This document shows positions 1 through 9,721 of a DNA stretch of 15,704 nucleotides, one piece after another (positions within the stretch are counted from its first letter, which is position 1; each line of letters begins with the position of its first letter). This DNA is from an uncultured Bacteroides sp. Lineage in GTDB: Bacteria > Bacteroidota > Bacteroidia > Bacteroidales > UBA932. The notes under the pieces are model-generated. The model made no database searches and had not been told where the DNA came from. It was given only the letters and a program-made list of their open reading frames with translations. Made by a program: the position numbers and the translations under genes. Location: NCBI GenBank assembly GCA_900543205.1, contig UQQM01000039.1:1-15704 (forward strand). The letters are read 5' to 3'.

Positions 1-239
1 TCGCGGCGGGAGAGATAGCCGGGTTCAGCAAGGAGAAGAGGGCCAAATACGATGCAGATATGATAACGGAAAGGGACATGTACAACATCCTCGAGACCGC
101 GAGGCAGGAGGGTCGCGAGGCAGGTCTTGCAGAAGGTGAAGCCAGAGTCGCGAAGAAGATGCTTGCGGCCGGAATGCCGGAGGAGCAGATAATCGAGTTC
201 ACCGGGCTCAACGCCGAACAGCTCGCCGCTCTGAAGTAG
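1..239 (+). CDS. C-terminal fragment of Rpn / PD-(D/E)XK transposase-family nuclease
   Basis: An open frame runs in from the left edge (first full codon at position 3) and ends at TAG 237-239, leaving 78 residues. It contains the segment FSKEKRAKYDADMITERDMY, then a Glu/Gly/Ala-rich helix with QEGREAGLAEGEA. The end has the pattern VAKKMLAAGMPEEQIIEFTGL followed by a short Leu-rich tail. This layout (linker, 'EGxExGxxEG' repeat, then 'A.KML..GM....I...TGL') is typical of the C-terminus of the Rpn / PDDEXK_2 recombination-promoting nuclease family, which is common in multiple copies in gut Bacteroidales. The catalytic PD-(D/E)XK core would lie upstream, outside the window, so activity cannot be judged. 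It converges with htpG. Confidence 0.75.
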   Translation, partial: AAGEIAGFSKEKRAKYDADMITERDMYNILETARQEGREAGLAEGEARVAKKMLAAGMPEEQIIEFTGLNAEQLAALK

Positions 240-245
240 TCTTTG

Positions 246-283
246 GCCGGATCCGAGCCCTAGAGGACGGCTGACCATCCGGC
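246..283 (+). terminator. Weak stem-loop downstream of the Rpn-type gene
   Basis: GCCGGAT (246-252) can pair with ATCCGGC (277-283) across a 24-nt loop, starting 6 nt after the stop codon. No T-run follows, so it is at best a weak or Rho-assisted 3' end structure. The remaining intergenic sequence also holds a short perfect palindrome (GGCTTTT-c-AAAAGCC near 312-326). Confidence 0.25.
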
Positions 284-355
284 AGACAGAAAATCCGGGC
301 CGACCCGGGGAGGCTTTTCAAAAGCCCGCCCGCATAAGGTCAGTCCGGACTTCTT

Positions 356-376
356 GGCAGGAATCTGTCTCCTGCC
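356..376 (-). terminator. Stem-loop just downstream of htpG
   Basis: GGCAGGA (356-362) pairs with TCCTGCC (370-376) around a 7-nt loop. It begins 6 nt past the htpG stop on the minus strand. A U-tract is absent, so termination is inferred only from position and stem stability. Confidence 0.35.
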
Positions 377-382
377 GCGAGG

Positions 383-2299
383 CTACTCTCCCAGCAGCTT
401 TTCGCTGCGGGCGATGAAATCAGCCAGAGCCTTGCCCTTGAGCATGCCGTTCCCGAGCAGAGCCAGGTCGACGACCTGATGCAGCAGCTCGCTTCCGCCC
501 GCGAAATCGGCCGCAGCGGTGTCGGCAGCCTCCTTCTTGCCGTCCCATATCCTTGCGACCAGAGGGTTCTGCATGTTCACGATGATGTTGTATGACTCAG
601 GCATGGAACCGTAGAAGTTCATGCCCCCGCCTATGCTGCTCATCTCGCGATAACGGCGCATGAATTCGTTCTGGGTAATCAGCACCGGAGCATTGCTCTC
701 GCCCAGGTTCCTGGCTTCAACGAAGTAGTCGTTGCCCTGGGGAAGCACGGCCTTGAACATCTCCTCCAGCACCTTCTTGTCGTCATCGCTCATCTCGGGC
801 TTCACCTCGTCCTCCTTGGGAATCAGGTTGGCCGGGGAGTCGCTGTCCACGCGGGCGAAGCGGGTGTGCTCTATCTTGCTTTCGAGCAGATTGACGAAAT
901 GGCTGTCGAGTTCGCAGTCCATCAGCAGCACGTCATAGCCCATGTTCTTCGCCGCCTCGATGAAGCTGTACTGCTCCTCCGGCTTAGTCGCATAGAGGTA
1001 GACCACATTCTTGTCCTTGTCAGTCTGCGCAGGCTCTATTGCCTTGCGATAGTCGTCCAGGCTGAAATACTTGCCGTCAGTGTTCTTGAGCAGGGCGAAC
1101 TTCATCGCGCGCTCGCAGAACTTCTCCTCACTGAGCATGCCGTACTCGATGAAGAGCTTGATGTTGTCCCATTTCTGCTCGTACTGCTCCCTCTGGTCCC
1201 TGAATATCTCCTCGAGGCGGTCGGCCACCTTCTTGGTGATGTAGGTGCTTATCTTCTTGACGTTGGCATCGCTCTGCAGATAGCTTCTGCTGACGTTCAG
1301 CGGGATGTCCGGGGAGTCGATGACTCCGTGCAGCAGAGTGAGGAAGTCAGGCACGATGTTGTCAACGTGGTCGGTCACGAACATCTGGTTGCAGTAGAGC
1401 TGTATCTTGTTCTTGTTGATGGCCATGCGCTCCTTTATCTTCGGGAAGTAGAGCACGCCCGTCAGCGTGAAGGGATAGTCGACGTTCAGATGTATCCAGA
1501 ACATGGGCTCCTCCTCCATCGGATAGAGCTCGCGGTAGAACTTCAGGTAATCCTCATCCTTGAGCTCGGCGGGGGCCTTGGTCCAGATGGGTTCGATATT
1601 GTTGATTACGTTGTCCTCGTCAGTCTCCACGCTCTTGCCGTCCTTCCACTCGGTCTTCTTTCCGAACACTACGGGCACGGGCATGAACTTGCAGTACTTG
1701 CCCAGAAGCTGCTCAATCCTGCCCTTGGCGGCATACTCCTCGGAATCCTTGTCCAGATACAGGGTGATCACGGTCCCGCGGTCGCTCTTGTCACTCTCCT
1801 CCATGGAATACTCGGGCGAGCCGTCGCAGGTCCACCTTACGGCCTTGGCCCCGTCCTTCCAGCTCAGGGTGTCGATGGTCACCTTGGACGCCACCATGAA
1901 AGCCGAATAGAATCCCAGGCCGAAGTGGCCTATGATGGAGCCTATCTGGTCCTTGTATTTCTCGAGGAACTCTCCGGCCGAGGAGAAGGCTATCTGGTTG
2001 ATGTACTTGTCCACTTCCTCCTCCGTCATTCCGATGCCCCGGTCGATGATGCGCAGGACCTTTTTCTTCTCGTCAATCTCCACGCCGACCTTGAGTTCGC
2101 CCAGCTCTCCCTTGAAATCGCCGCTGGAGGCCAGGGCCTTCATCTTCTGCGTGGCATCCACCGCATTTGCGACAAGCTCGCGCAGGAATATCTCGTGGTC
2201 GGAATAGAGGAACTGCTTGATCACCGGGAAGATGTTCTCGGTGGTCACGCCGATTTTGCCTTTCAATGATTTTGTTGCCATATCTTGATTCTTTTGCAT
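383..2299 (-). CDS. htpG: HtpG, Hsp90-family molecular chaperone
   Basis: Cytosolic ATP-dependent Hsp90 chaperone that helps client proteins fold and counters aggregation. The GHKL ATPase signature is complete: N-box ELVANAVDA (about 41-49), DRGIGM (86-91) and GHFGLGFYSAF (124-134). The middle-domain arginine region (LNVSRSYLQ) and a full C-terminal dimerisation domain follow. At 638 residues it matches bacterial HtpG. Two ATG starts are possible, 2299 and 2281. The downstream one (MATKS...) sits farther from the leader hairpin and may be the real start, removing 6 residues. It is preceded by its own promoter (2340-2368), which overlaps the end of the lipoprotein gene, and by a hairpin in the leader that is also the terminator of the upstream operon. 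No frameshift or missing motif was seen. Confidence 0.97.
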   Translation of the reverse strand: MQKNQDMATKSLKGKIGVTTENIFPVIKQFLYSDHEIFLRELVANAVDATQKMKALASSGDFKGELGELKVGVEIDEKKKVLRIIDRGIGMTEEEVDKYINQIAFSSAGEFLEKYKDQIGSIIGHFGLGFYSAFMVASKVTIDTLSWKDGAKAVRWTCDGSPEYSMEESDKSDRGTVITLYLDKDSEEYAAKGRIEQLLGKYCKFMPVPVVFGKKTEWKDGKSVETDEDNVINNIEPIWTKAPAELKDEDYLKFYRELYPMEEEPMFWIHLNVDYPFTLTGVLYFPKIKERMAINKNKIQLYCNQMFVTDHVDNIVPDFLTLLHGVIDSPDIPLNVSRSYLQSDANVKKISTYITKKVADRLEEIFRDQREQYEQKWDNIKLFIEYGMLSEEKFCERAMKFALLKNTDGKYFSLDDYRKAIEPAQTDKDKNVVYLYATKPEEQYSFIEAAKNMGYDVLLMDCELDSHFVNLLESKIEHTRFARVDSDSPANLIPKEDEVKPEMSDDDKKVLEEMFKAVLPQGNDYFVEARNLGESNAPVLITQNEFMRRYREMSSIGGGMNFYGSMPESYNIIVNMQNPLVARIWDGKKEAADTAAADFAGGSELLHQVVDLALLGNGMLKGKALADFIARSEKLLGE

Positions 2300-2302
2300 G
2301 TC

Positions 2303-2329
2303 AAAAAAAGCCGGACAAAGCGTCCGGCT
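2303..2329 (-). terminator. Intrinsic terminator of the ligase-barrel-lipoprotein operon, in the htpG leader
   Basis: On the minus strand an 8-bp perfect stem (AGCCGGAC / GTCCGGCT, 2322-2329 with 2309-2316) with a 5-nt loop is followed by seven T residues (2303-2309), a textbook Rho-independent terminator. It lies 35 nt after the lipoprotein stop and only 3 nt before the first possible htpG ATG. An htpG transcript starting near 2335 would therefore carry the hairpin at its 5' end. Confidence 0.85.
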
Positions 2330-2339
2330 CCAGAAAAAT

Positions 2340-2368
2340 CAAAATATGTTCCAGTGACAATTTGTCAA
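2340..2368 (-). promoter_or_regulatory. Probable htpG promoter overlapping the lipoprotein stop, with palindrome
   Basis: Reading the minus strand, TTG (2366-2368) is followed after 19 nt by TATTTTG (2340-2346). This is close to the Bacteroidetes -33/-7 pattern TTG-N19-21-TAnnTTTG, lacking one T. A 13-nt palindrome, TGACA-att-TGTCA on the plus strand (2355-2367), covers the -33 region and could be an operator. The promoter is needed because the terminator at 2303-2329 would block read-through from upstream genes. Confidence 0.55.
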
Positions 2369-2898
2369 TACTTCAGGAAGCAGGTGTCCAGGGCCGAATC
2401 CTCATAATAGGTCTCCATCGCGTACCTGCCGCTCTGACCCAGCTGCCACAGGGCGCCGGAAGCGTTGTACTCCCAACTGAAACGGATATCGCCGTCCGAG
2501 ACAAGCACGGCCGTGAAGCCGTTGCCCTCGTCGTATGATGCGGAGAACGAGGAGCAGGTCCAGTCCGAGAGTTCGTTAGCGGGGTCGTCCATGCCGAGAC
2601 GCAGGCTGAACTGCAGCCGGCCCTCGTCGCAGCTCATGCTCCAGCTGCCGTCGGCCACGCGCTCCACGCTGACCGTCATGCCGTCATCGAACGACATTGT
2701 CGTCGAGAAGCCTTCGGCATTCACGTCCGTATCGTTCATGGCTCCGTAGAACGACTTGACGCAGCGCACCGTGCTGCGACTGACGAGGTCCTCGCCGAAA
2801 CACTCCAGACTCCAGGCGTTGTCGTGCGATGTCCTGTTGTCGACCACGCACGAACTGAGCAACGCCGCCATTGCAAATATCATCAGTATCTTCTTCAT
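2365..2898 (-). CDS. Small secreted lipoprotein of unknown function
   Basis: 177 residues. The N-terminus MKKILMIFAMAALLSSC is a type II signal peptide with lipobox LSSC, putting the lipidated Cys at 17. No acidic export signal follows the Cys (CVVDNR), so placement on the outer surface is not implied. The mature part is rich in aromatic and acidic residues with alternating polar/hydrophobic stretches, suggesting an all-beta fold. I do not recognise a family. It starts 14 nt after the barrel gene and has an unusually good Shine-Dalgarno for this phylum (GGAGGG, 7 nt before ATG). As third gene of the ligase operon it probably works with the barrel protein; that is inferred from position only. 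Confidence 0.75.
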   Translation of the reverse strand: MKKILMIFAMAALLSSCVVDNRTSHDNAWSLECFGEDLVSRSTVRCVKSFYGAMNDTDVNAEGFSTTMSFDDGMTVSVERVADGSWSMSCDEGRLQFSLRLGMDDPANELSDWTCSSFSASYDEGNGFTAVLVSDGDIRFSWEYNASGALWQLGQSGRYAMETYYEDSALDTCFLKY

Positions 2899-2912
2899 AA
2901 TGCCGCCCTCCG

Positions 2913-3641
2913 TCAGAATCTGTAACCCACGCCGGCCCTGACGCCGCTGAAGAAAGTTCCGTAGCCGAGTTCGGCGAAACCGAACCAGCGCCGCCCTACC
3001 TCCACGCCTATCGGGGAGAACTGCGCGGCCGCCTCGAAGGTTCCGTCTTCGAAATGCACGCCGTAATCATCCCGCCAGCTGCCCTTGAGCCCGTCGTAGC
3101 CGAAATATTTCACCGCACCCACGCCCAGGTAGCCGTAGAGGCGCACCGCAGGGCGGTTCAGATAGTAGAATTTGGCCAGGGGCATCACGGTCAGCGAGAC
3201 TCCTGTCCGCGAACCCTTCCGGGCGCCGCTCACCCCGTCATAGATGTCATGCCACAGGAAGTCGAGCCCGATGTCGGCTGAAACGGCGAACCACCTCGCA
3301 ATGCGGTAGTCGGCCCCTATGCTCCACGAACCCGCGGTCATGGTGAGTCCATGGTAGTCCCCGTAGCATTCGGACAGCGACGGGTTTCCGTACCTGAAGG
3401 TGGAACAGTAGACGAAATTCTCAACGCTGACATCGGAGACCGTGCCGGCTCCAAACCTCAACGACCAACGCTCGTCCGGAATGTATCGGCGGCCCCTGCG
3501 GTCGTTGCGGTAATAATAGCTGTAGTCATCCCCTCTGACCGTGATGACTGTCCTCCGCCCCCTCTCCCCCGTCTCGGCAGAAGCCGGCATGCCGGTGGAA
3601 AGCAGCACAAGCGCAAGCATTGCTCCAAAAAACGTTCTCAT
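2913..3641 (-). CDS. Outer-membrane beta-barrel protein (small porin-like family)
   Basis: 242 residues with a Sec signal peptide (about 1-22, cleavage after ASA). The mature protein has alternating hydrophobic/aromatic strands such as WSIGADYRIARWFAVSADIG and VRLYGYLGVGAVKYFG. It ends in GYRF, the C-terminal Phe recognised by the BAM insertion machinery. Size and pattern fit an 8- to 10-stranded Bacteroidetes outer-membrane barrel; the substrate is unknown. It begins 7 nt after the acyl-CoA ligase stop and is followed 14 nt later by the lipoprotein gene, so the three are almost surely cotranscribed. The N-terminal stretch after the signal is Arg/Tyr-rich (SYYYRNDRRGRRY) and may be a periplasmic or surface linker. 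Confidence 0.8.
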   Translation of the reverse strand: MRTFFGAMLALVLLSTGMPASAETGERGRRTVITVRGDDYSYYYRNDRRGRRYIPDERWSLRFGAGTVSDVSVENFVYCSTFRYGNPSLSECYGDYHGLTMTAGSWSIGADYRIARWFAVSADIGLDFLWHDIYDGVSGARKGSRTGVSLTVMPLAKFYYLNRPAVRLYGYLGVGAVKYFGYDGLKGSWRDDYGVHFEDGTFEAAAQFSPIGVEVGRRWFGFAELGYGTFFSGVRAGVGYRF

Positions 3642-3648
3642 GGCCTGA

Positions 3649-5295
3649 CTATTTGTAGAGGAAGCGCTTTATGCTCATCTTGGGGGTCTTCTCGAACGGC
3701 ACGAGAACGGCCTCCACCTTGGTTATCTGGCTGTAGCCGGGAAGTTGCCTGTTGGCTGCGAGGCGCACCTTCTCCGGAAGGTCGGAGACGGTCTCCTCGT
3801 CAAGCCCAGCCTTCTTTATCGCCTCCTGGTCGAAATAGACCAGGGCCACTATCTTGCCGGAACGGTCCACGACCACCGATTCGGACACGTAAGGCTGGTT
3901 GTTCACTATGGCCTCCAGCTCCTCGGGGTAGATGTTCTGTCCGTTGGCGGAGAGTATCATGTTCTTGGAGCGCCCCTTGATGAATATGTTGCCTTCCGCA
4001 TCCATTATTCCAAGGTCGCCTGTGCGGAGGTAGCCGTCATCGGTGAAGGCGGCCGCAGTGGCCTCTTCGTTCTTGTAATAGCCCACCATTATGTTGTCGC
4101 CCTTGGCCTGGATTTCTCCGGCGATGTGCTGGGGATCCTCGGAGTCGATGCGCACGTCCACGCAGCTTATGCCCTTGCCGCAGGAACCGGGCACATAGCG
4201 TCTCCAGTCCTCATAGGCGAGCAGGGGTGCAGCCTCGGTCATTCCGTAGCCCACGGTATAGTGCAGGCCGATGCGCCTGAACCATTTCTCGACTTCGGGA
4301 TTCAGCGCCGCGCCTCCCATTATGTAGTTGCGCACCTTGCCGCCGAAGGCGAGGTCGAGCTTCTCGCGCACCTTGTTGAAGATTATCCCGTTGATTCCGG
4401 GTATCGCGGTCAGCAGCTTCATCACGGGCTTGGACAGCACGGGCTTCAGCGACGACTTGTAGATTTTCTCCATCACGAGCGGCACGGTGCAGACCATGTA
4501 CGGACGGACATCCTGCATCGCCTTGAGCAGCAGGGACGGGGCCGGGGTCTTGCCAAGATAGTAGACGGCGCACCCGCCCGACAGCGGATAGAGGAATTCG
4601 TATGCCATTCCGTAGACATGCGCCATAGGAAGCATGGACACTATGGTGTCACCGGGGAAGATCTTTATGTTGTCGTGGCCGAACTGTATCGAAGCGCTGA
4701 GGTTGCCGTAGGTCAGCATCACGCCCTTGGGGTCGCTGGTGGTGCCGGAGGTGTAGTTGATGACCGCTATGTCGTCGAGGTTGTCGAAGGACTTGAACGA
4801 GAAGGTTCCGGCCGTCAGCCCCGAAGGATACCGGTCGGCGAAAATCTCGTTGCGTTTGGCCATCAGCGTGGTGAAGCTGGCTGTCGCCGAATAGAGCACG
4901 GAGAAATCGTCTATGTTCACGGCAGCCTTCAGCCCGGGCATGGCGGACTTGTCGAGCTTGTCCCAGATCTCCTTGTCGGTGAACAGCAGGACACTGTCGG
5001 AATGGTCCACCAGATGGCTTATGCTGTCGGGATGGAAGTCGGCGAGGATGGGCACGATCACCGCCCCGTAGGCGTTCACCGCCAGGAAGGAGACGGCCCA
5101 ACGGGCCACGTTCTTCGCGCAAAGGGCTATCTTGTCGCCCTTCCTGATGCCGAATTCAGAGAATACGATGTCGAATTTTACTATTTCAGCCGCCAGGGCC
5201 GCATTGGTGAAGACCTCTCCGCGGTAATTGCATAGCGCGGGCCTTTCCCAACCGGACTTCATGCTGTTTTCGAGAGTTGCGAGATAGTGCTTCAT
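3649..5295 (-). CDS. AMP-forming acyl-CoA ligase (long-chain fatty-acid CoA ligase family)
   Basis: Adenylates a carboxylic acid, probably a fatty acid, and transfers it to CoA. Taking ATG 5295 gives 548 residues. Motifs: P-loop YTSGTTSDPKG (181-191), GYGMTEAAP (349-357), TGDLG (425-429) and the hinge/A8 segment GRSKNMILSANGQNIYPEE (441-459). The length matches the shorter Bacteroidetes members of the family. A TTG in frame at 5319 would add 8 residues, but it lies inside the -7 box of the promoter, so ATG 5295 is preferred. The C-terminal A10 region reads TPKMSIKR: the place where TPTxKIKR-type ligases carry the catalytic Lys seems to hold Ser541, with Lys539 and Lys543 beside it. First gene of an operon with an outer-membrane barrel and a lipoprotein. 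Confidence 0.9.
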   Translation of the reverse strand: MKHYLATLENSMKSGWERPALCNYRGEVFTNAALAAEIVKFDIVFSEFGIRKGDKIALCAKNVARWAVSFLAVNAYGAVIVPILADFHPDSISHLVDHSDSVLLFTDKEIWDKLDKSAMPGLKAAVNIDDFSVLYSATASFTTLMAKRNEIFADRYPSGLTAGTFSFKSFDNLDDIAVINYTSGTTSDPKGVMLTYGNLSASIQFGHDNIKIFPGDTIVSMLPMAHVYGMAYEFLYPLSGGCAVYYLGKTPAPSLLLKAMQDVRPYMVCTVPLVMEKIYKSSLKPVLSKPVMKLLTAIPGINGIIFNKVREKLDLAFGGKVRNYIMGGAALNPEVEKWFRRIGLHYTVGYGMTEAAPLLAYEDWRRYVPGSCGKGISCVDVRIDSEDPQHIAGEIQAKGDNIMVGYYKNEEATAAAFTDDGYLRTGDLGIMDAEGNIFIKGRSKNMILSANGQNIYPEELEAIVNNQPYVSESVVVDRSGKIVALVYFDQEAIKKAGLDEETVSDLPEKVRLAANRQLPGYSQITKVEAVLVPFEKTPKMSIKRFLYK

Positions 5296-5316
5296 GGTTT
5301 TTCTTGTCAATTTCCT

Positions 5317-5347
5317 CAAATATACTTATACCTCTCAATTCTATCAA
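5317..5347 (-). promoter_or_regulatory. Promoter of the acyl-CoA ligase operon
   Basis: On the minus strand TTG (5345-5347), 20 nt, then TATATTTG (5317-5324): a perfect Bacteroidetes -7 box and correct spacing. Transcription would start near 5312, leaving a leader of about 16 nt. A second perfect -7 match (TAACTTTG, 5357-5364) lies upstream but has no -33 partner. Confidence 0.75.
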
Positions 5348-5443
5348 GTTGCAGGGCAAAGTTATCGCGAATATTTCCGATATTTGCCGCTGACGCGCCA
5401 TTTATACTGTGGCGCCTCGGCAATGAAATCCGAACAAGTTCGA

Positions 5444-5475
5444 TTTGCATTGCGCTCGGCTTCTGCGTATATTTG
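5444..5475 (+). promoter_or_regulatory. Promoter of the HAD phosphatase gene
   Basis: TTTG (5444-5447), 20 nt, then TATATTTG (5468-5475) matches the Bacteroidetes promoter consensus exactly. The start site would be near 5481, about 20 nt before the ATG. It is divergent from the ligase promoter, with roughly 100 bp between the two -33 boxes. That spacer contains a 6-bp hairpin (GCGCCA/TGGCGC, 5395-5415). Confidence 0.75.
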
Positions 5476-5502
5476 TGGCCGGAATGTCCATTTTGTGGTG
5501 AA

Positions 5503-6342
5503 ATGCCGATGAGAAAGAAACCCATAGCCGCACTTATCTACGATTTCGACGGGACCCTCTCCCCCGGGAACATGCAGGAATTCGGATTCATACAGGCCGT
5601 CGGAAAGACAGCCGAGGAGTTCTGGACCATGAGCGACGACATAGCCAAGGGCCAGGACGCATCCAACGTACTCTCCTACATGAAGCTGATGTATGACGAG
5701 GCTAAGAACTCCGGCATCAGGCTCATGCGCGACAACTTCAAGAGCTTCGGCAAGGACGTCAGGCTCTTCGAGGGGGTCGAGCAGTGGTTCGGGCTCGTGA
5801 ACGCCTACGGCAGGGCCAGGGGCGTGACTGTGGAGCACTACATCAACTCCTCAGGGCTCAAGGAGATCATCGAGGGCACGCCCATAGCCTCCGAATTCAA
5901 GCATATCTTCGCCGGTACCTTCATCTACGACGAGAACGGGGAAGCCGTGTGGCCGGGCATAGCCGTGGACTACACCGCCAAGACCCAGTTCATATTCAAG
6001 ATCAGCAAGGGCATCTTCAGCGCAAGGGACAACAAGCTCGTGAACGCCTCCATGGCCGAGGACAGGAAGCGCATCCCCTTCACGAACATGATATATTTCG
6101 GAGACGGCGACACCGACGTCCCCTGCATGAAGATTGTCGGCATGTTCGGCGGGCACTCCATCGCGGTCTACAATCCGGACAACTCCCACAAGAAGGCAGC
6201 CGCGAGGAAGCTCAAGCGCCAGGGCCGCGTCAGCTTCGCCCTTCCGGCCACATACACCGCCGATTCCGAAGCCTACAGGGTGGTCTGCGCAATCATAGAC
6301 AAGATAAAGGCGGACCACGAGCTGCAGCTTCTGTCGCTCTAG
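5503..6342 (+). CDS. HAD-superfamily phosphatase (phosphoserine phosphatase-like)
   Basis: 279 residues from ATG 5503; ATG 5509 would remove 2. Haloacid dehalogenase motif I is YDFDGTLS (13-20, nucleophile Asp14 and acid Asp16). Motif II is NSSG (115-118). A candidate motif III Lys lies around 160-167, and motif IV is GDGDTDVP (200-207). The helical insertion between motifs I and II (cap, about 25-100) resembles C1-type caps of phosphoserine-phosphatase-like enzymes. A small phosphorylated metabolite is the likely substrate, but which one cannot be read. The frame is open farther upstream, but the promoter at 5444-5475 sets the start. Single gene, convergent with guaA; its last codons and stop form part of a stem-loop (6307-6351). 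Confidence 0.85.
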   Translation: MPMRKKPIAALIYDFDGTLSPGNMQEFGFIQAVGKTAEEFWTMSDDIAKGQDASNVLSYMKLMYDEAKNSGIRLMRDNFKSFGKDVRLFEGVEQWFGLVNAYGRARGVTVEHYINSSGLKEIIEGTPIASEFKHIFAGTFIYDENGEAVWPGIAVDYTAKTQFIFKISKGIFSARDNKLVNASMAEDRKRIPFTNMIYFGDGDTDVPCMKIVGMFGGHSIAVYNPDNSHKKAAARKLKRQGRVSFALPATYTADSEAYRVVCAIIDKIKADHELQLLSL

Positions 6343-6351
6343 GTCCGCCTT
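6307..6351. terminator. Stem-loop between convergent HAD and guaA genes, covering the HAD stop codon
   Basis: AAGGCGGACC (6307-6316) pairs perfectly with GGTCCGCCTT (6342-6351), a 10-bp stem. The 25-nt loop holds the palindrome AGCTGCAGCT (6320-6329). On the minus strand the second arm runs into CTTTATCTTG, moderately U-rich, so it may end guaA transcription from inside the HAD reading frame. On the plus strand no U-run follows. Confidence 0.45.
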
Positions 6352-6372
6352 CTCAAATCTCAAAGCCGTCCG

Positions 6373-9404
<3,032 letters not shown>

Positions 9405-9485
9405 AATTTTTTTTGTATTATTTTTTATTGTCGTTGCCTGGTTTCGGCTTGGTGTCAGCTGCGCGGACTGCCGCAATTGCGCCTC

Positions 9486-9583
9486 ACAGGCGGGAAAAGC
9501 CTGTTCGGTCACAATCCGGCAGTTCCGCTGGCATCCAAATGCAGAATTAGCATAATTGGCGCGGCAGGCGGGAAAAGCTTGCC
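9486..9583. repeat. Pair of related small hairpins sharing a 14-nt direct repeat
   Basis: CAGGCGGGAAAAGC occurs at 9487-9500 and 9565-9578, 78 bp apart. Each copy sits in its own stem with the same GGGAAAA loop. The first stem is ACAGGC/GCCTGT (9486-9504). The second is GGCAGGC/GCTTGCC (9563-9583, one G-T pair). The arms differ while the loop is kept. No coding role was seen in this stretch. Confidence 0.6.
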
Positions 9584-9659
9584 GCTGACGGAGCTCGGCC
9601 TCCGGCAGTAAGAACCACCGCACGACCCCATACTGCCGGAGGCCGACTCCACAGCGGCA
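9580..9659. repeat. 80-bp imperfect inverted repeat (long hairpin)
   Basis: The inner arms TCGGCCTCCGGCAGTA (9595-9610) and TACTGCCGGAGGCCGA (9631-9646) pair perfectly over 16 bp around a 20-nt loop. Outside them GGAG (9590-9593) meets CTCC (9647-9650), and TGCCGCTG (9580-9587) meets CAGCGGCA (9652-9659). Only a 1-nt bulge and a small internal loop interrupt the stem. Neither end has a U-run. It lies in the gene-free stretch between guaB and the truncated acyltransferase. Confidence 0.7.
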
Positions 9660-9671
9660 GTTTTCTGTGTT

Positions 9672-9710
9672 CGGCATGATTTGCAATCCGCTGGATTGCA
9701 AATCATGCCG
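9672..9710. repeat. 39-bp near-perfect palindrome
   Basis: CGGCATGATTTGCAATCC (9672-9689) and GGATTGCAAATCATGCCG (9693-9710) are exact reverse complements separated only by GCT. This 18-bp stem with a 3-nt loop lacks a U-run on either strand, so it is not a standard terminator. It starts 12 nt beyond the last remnant codon of the truncated acyltransferase. Confidence 0.8.
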
Positions 9711-9721
9711 CAACGAGAGAA

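Noticed and set aside
866..2269. 467-codon plus-strand frame opposite htpG
   Set aside because: Antisense shadow of a highly conserved gene; composition is His/Val/Leu-rich without domain features.
3745..5235. 496-codon plus-strand frame opposite the acyl-CoA ligase
   Set aside because: Mirror frame of a GC-rich coding sequence, no recognisable motif and no promoter.
5287..5502. N-terminal extension of the HAD phosphatase
   Set aside because: The extension crosses both divergent promoters, lacks an ATG start and is unlike HAD proteins; ATG 5503 follows the promoter correctly.
9672..9710. Palindrome as an intrinsic terminator for the acyltransferase genes
   Set aside because: No U-run follows on either strand; kept as a palindromic repeat instead.
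9421..9721. Possible CRISPR array or tRNA in the hairpin-rich gap
   Set aside because: Only two copies of one short repeat with no regular spacers, and no cloverleaf or CCA end was found.
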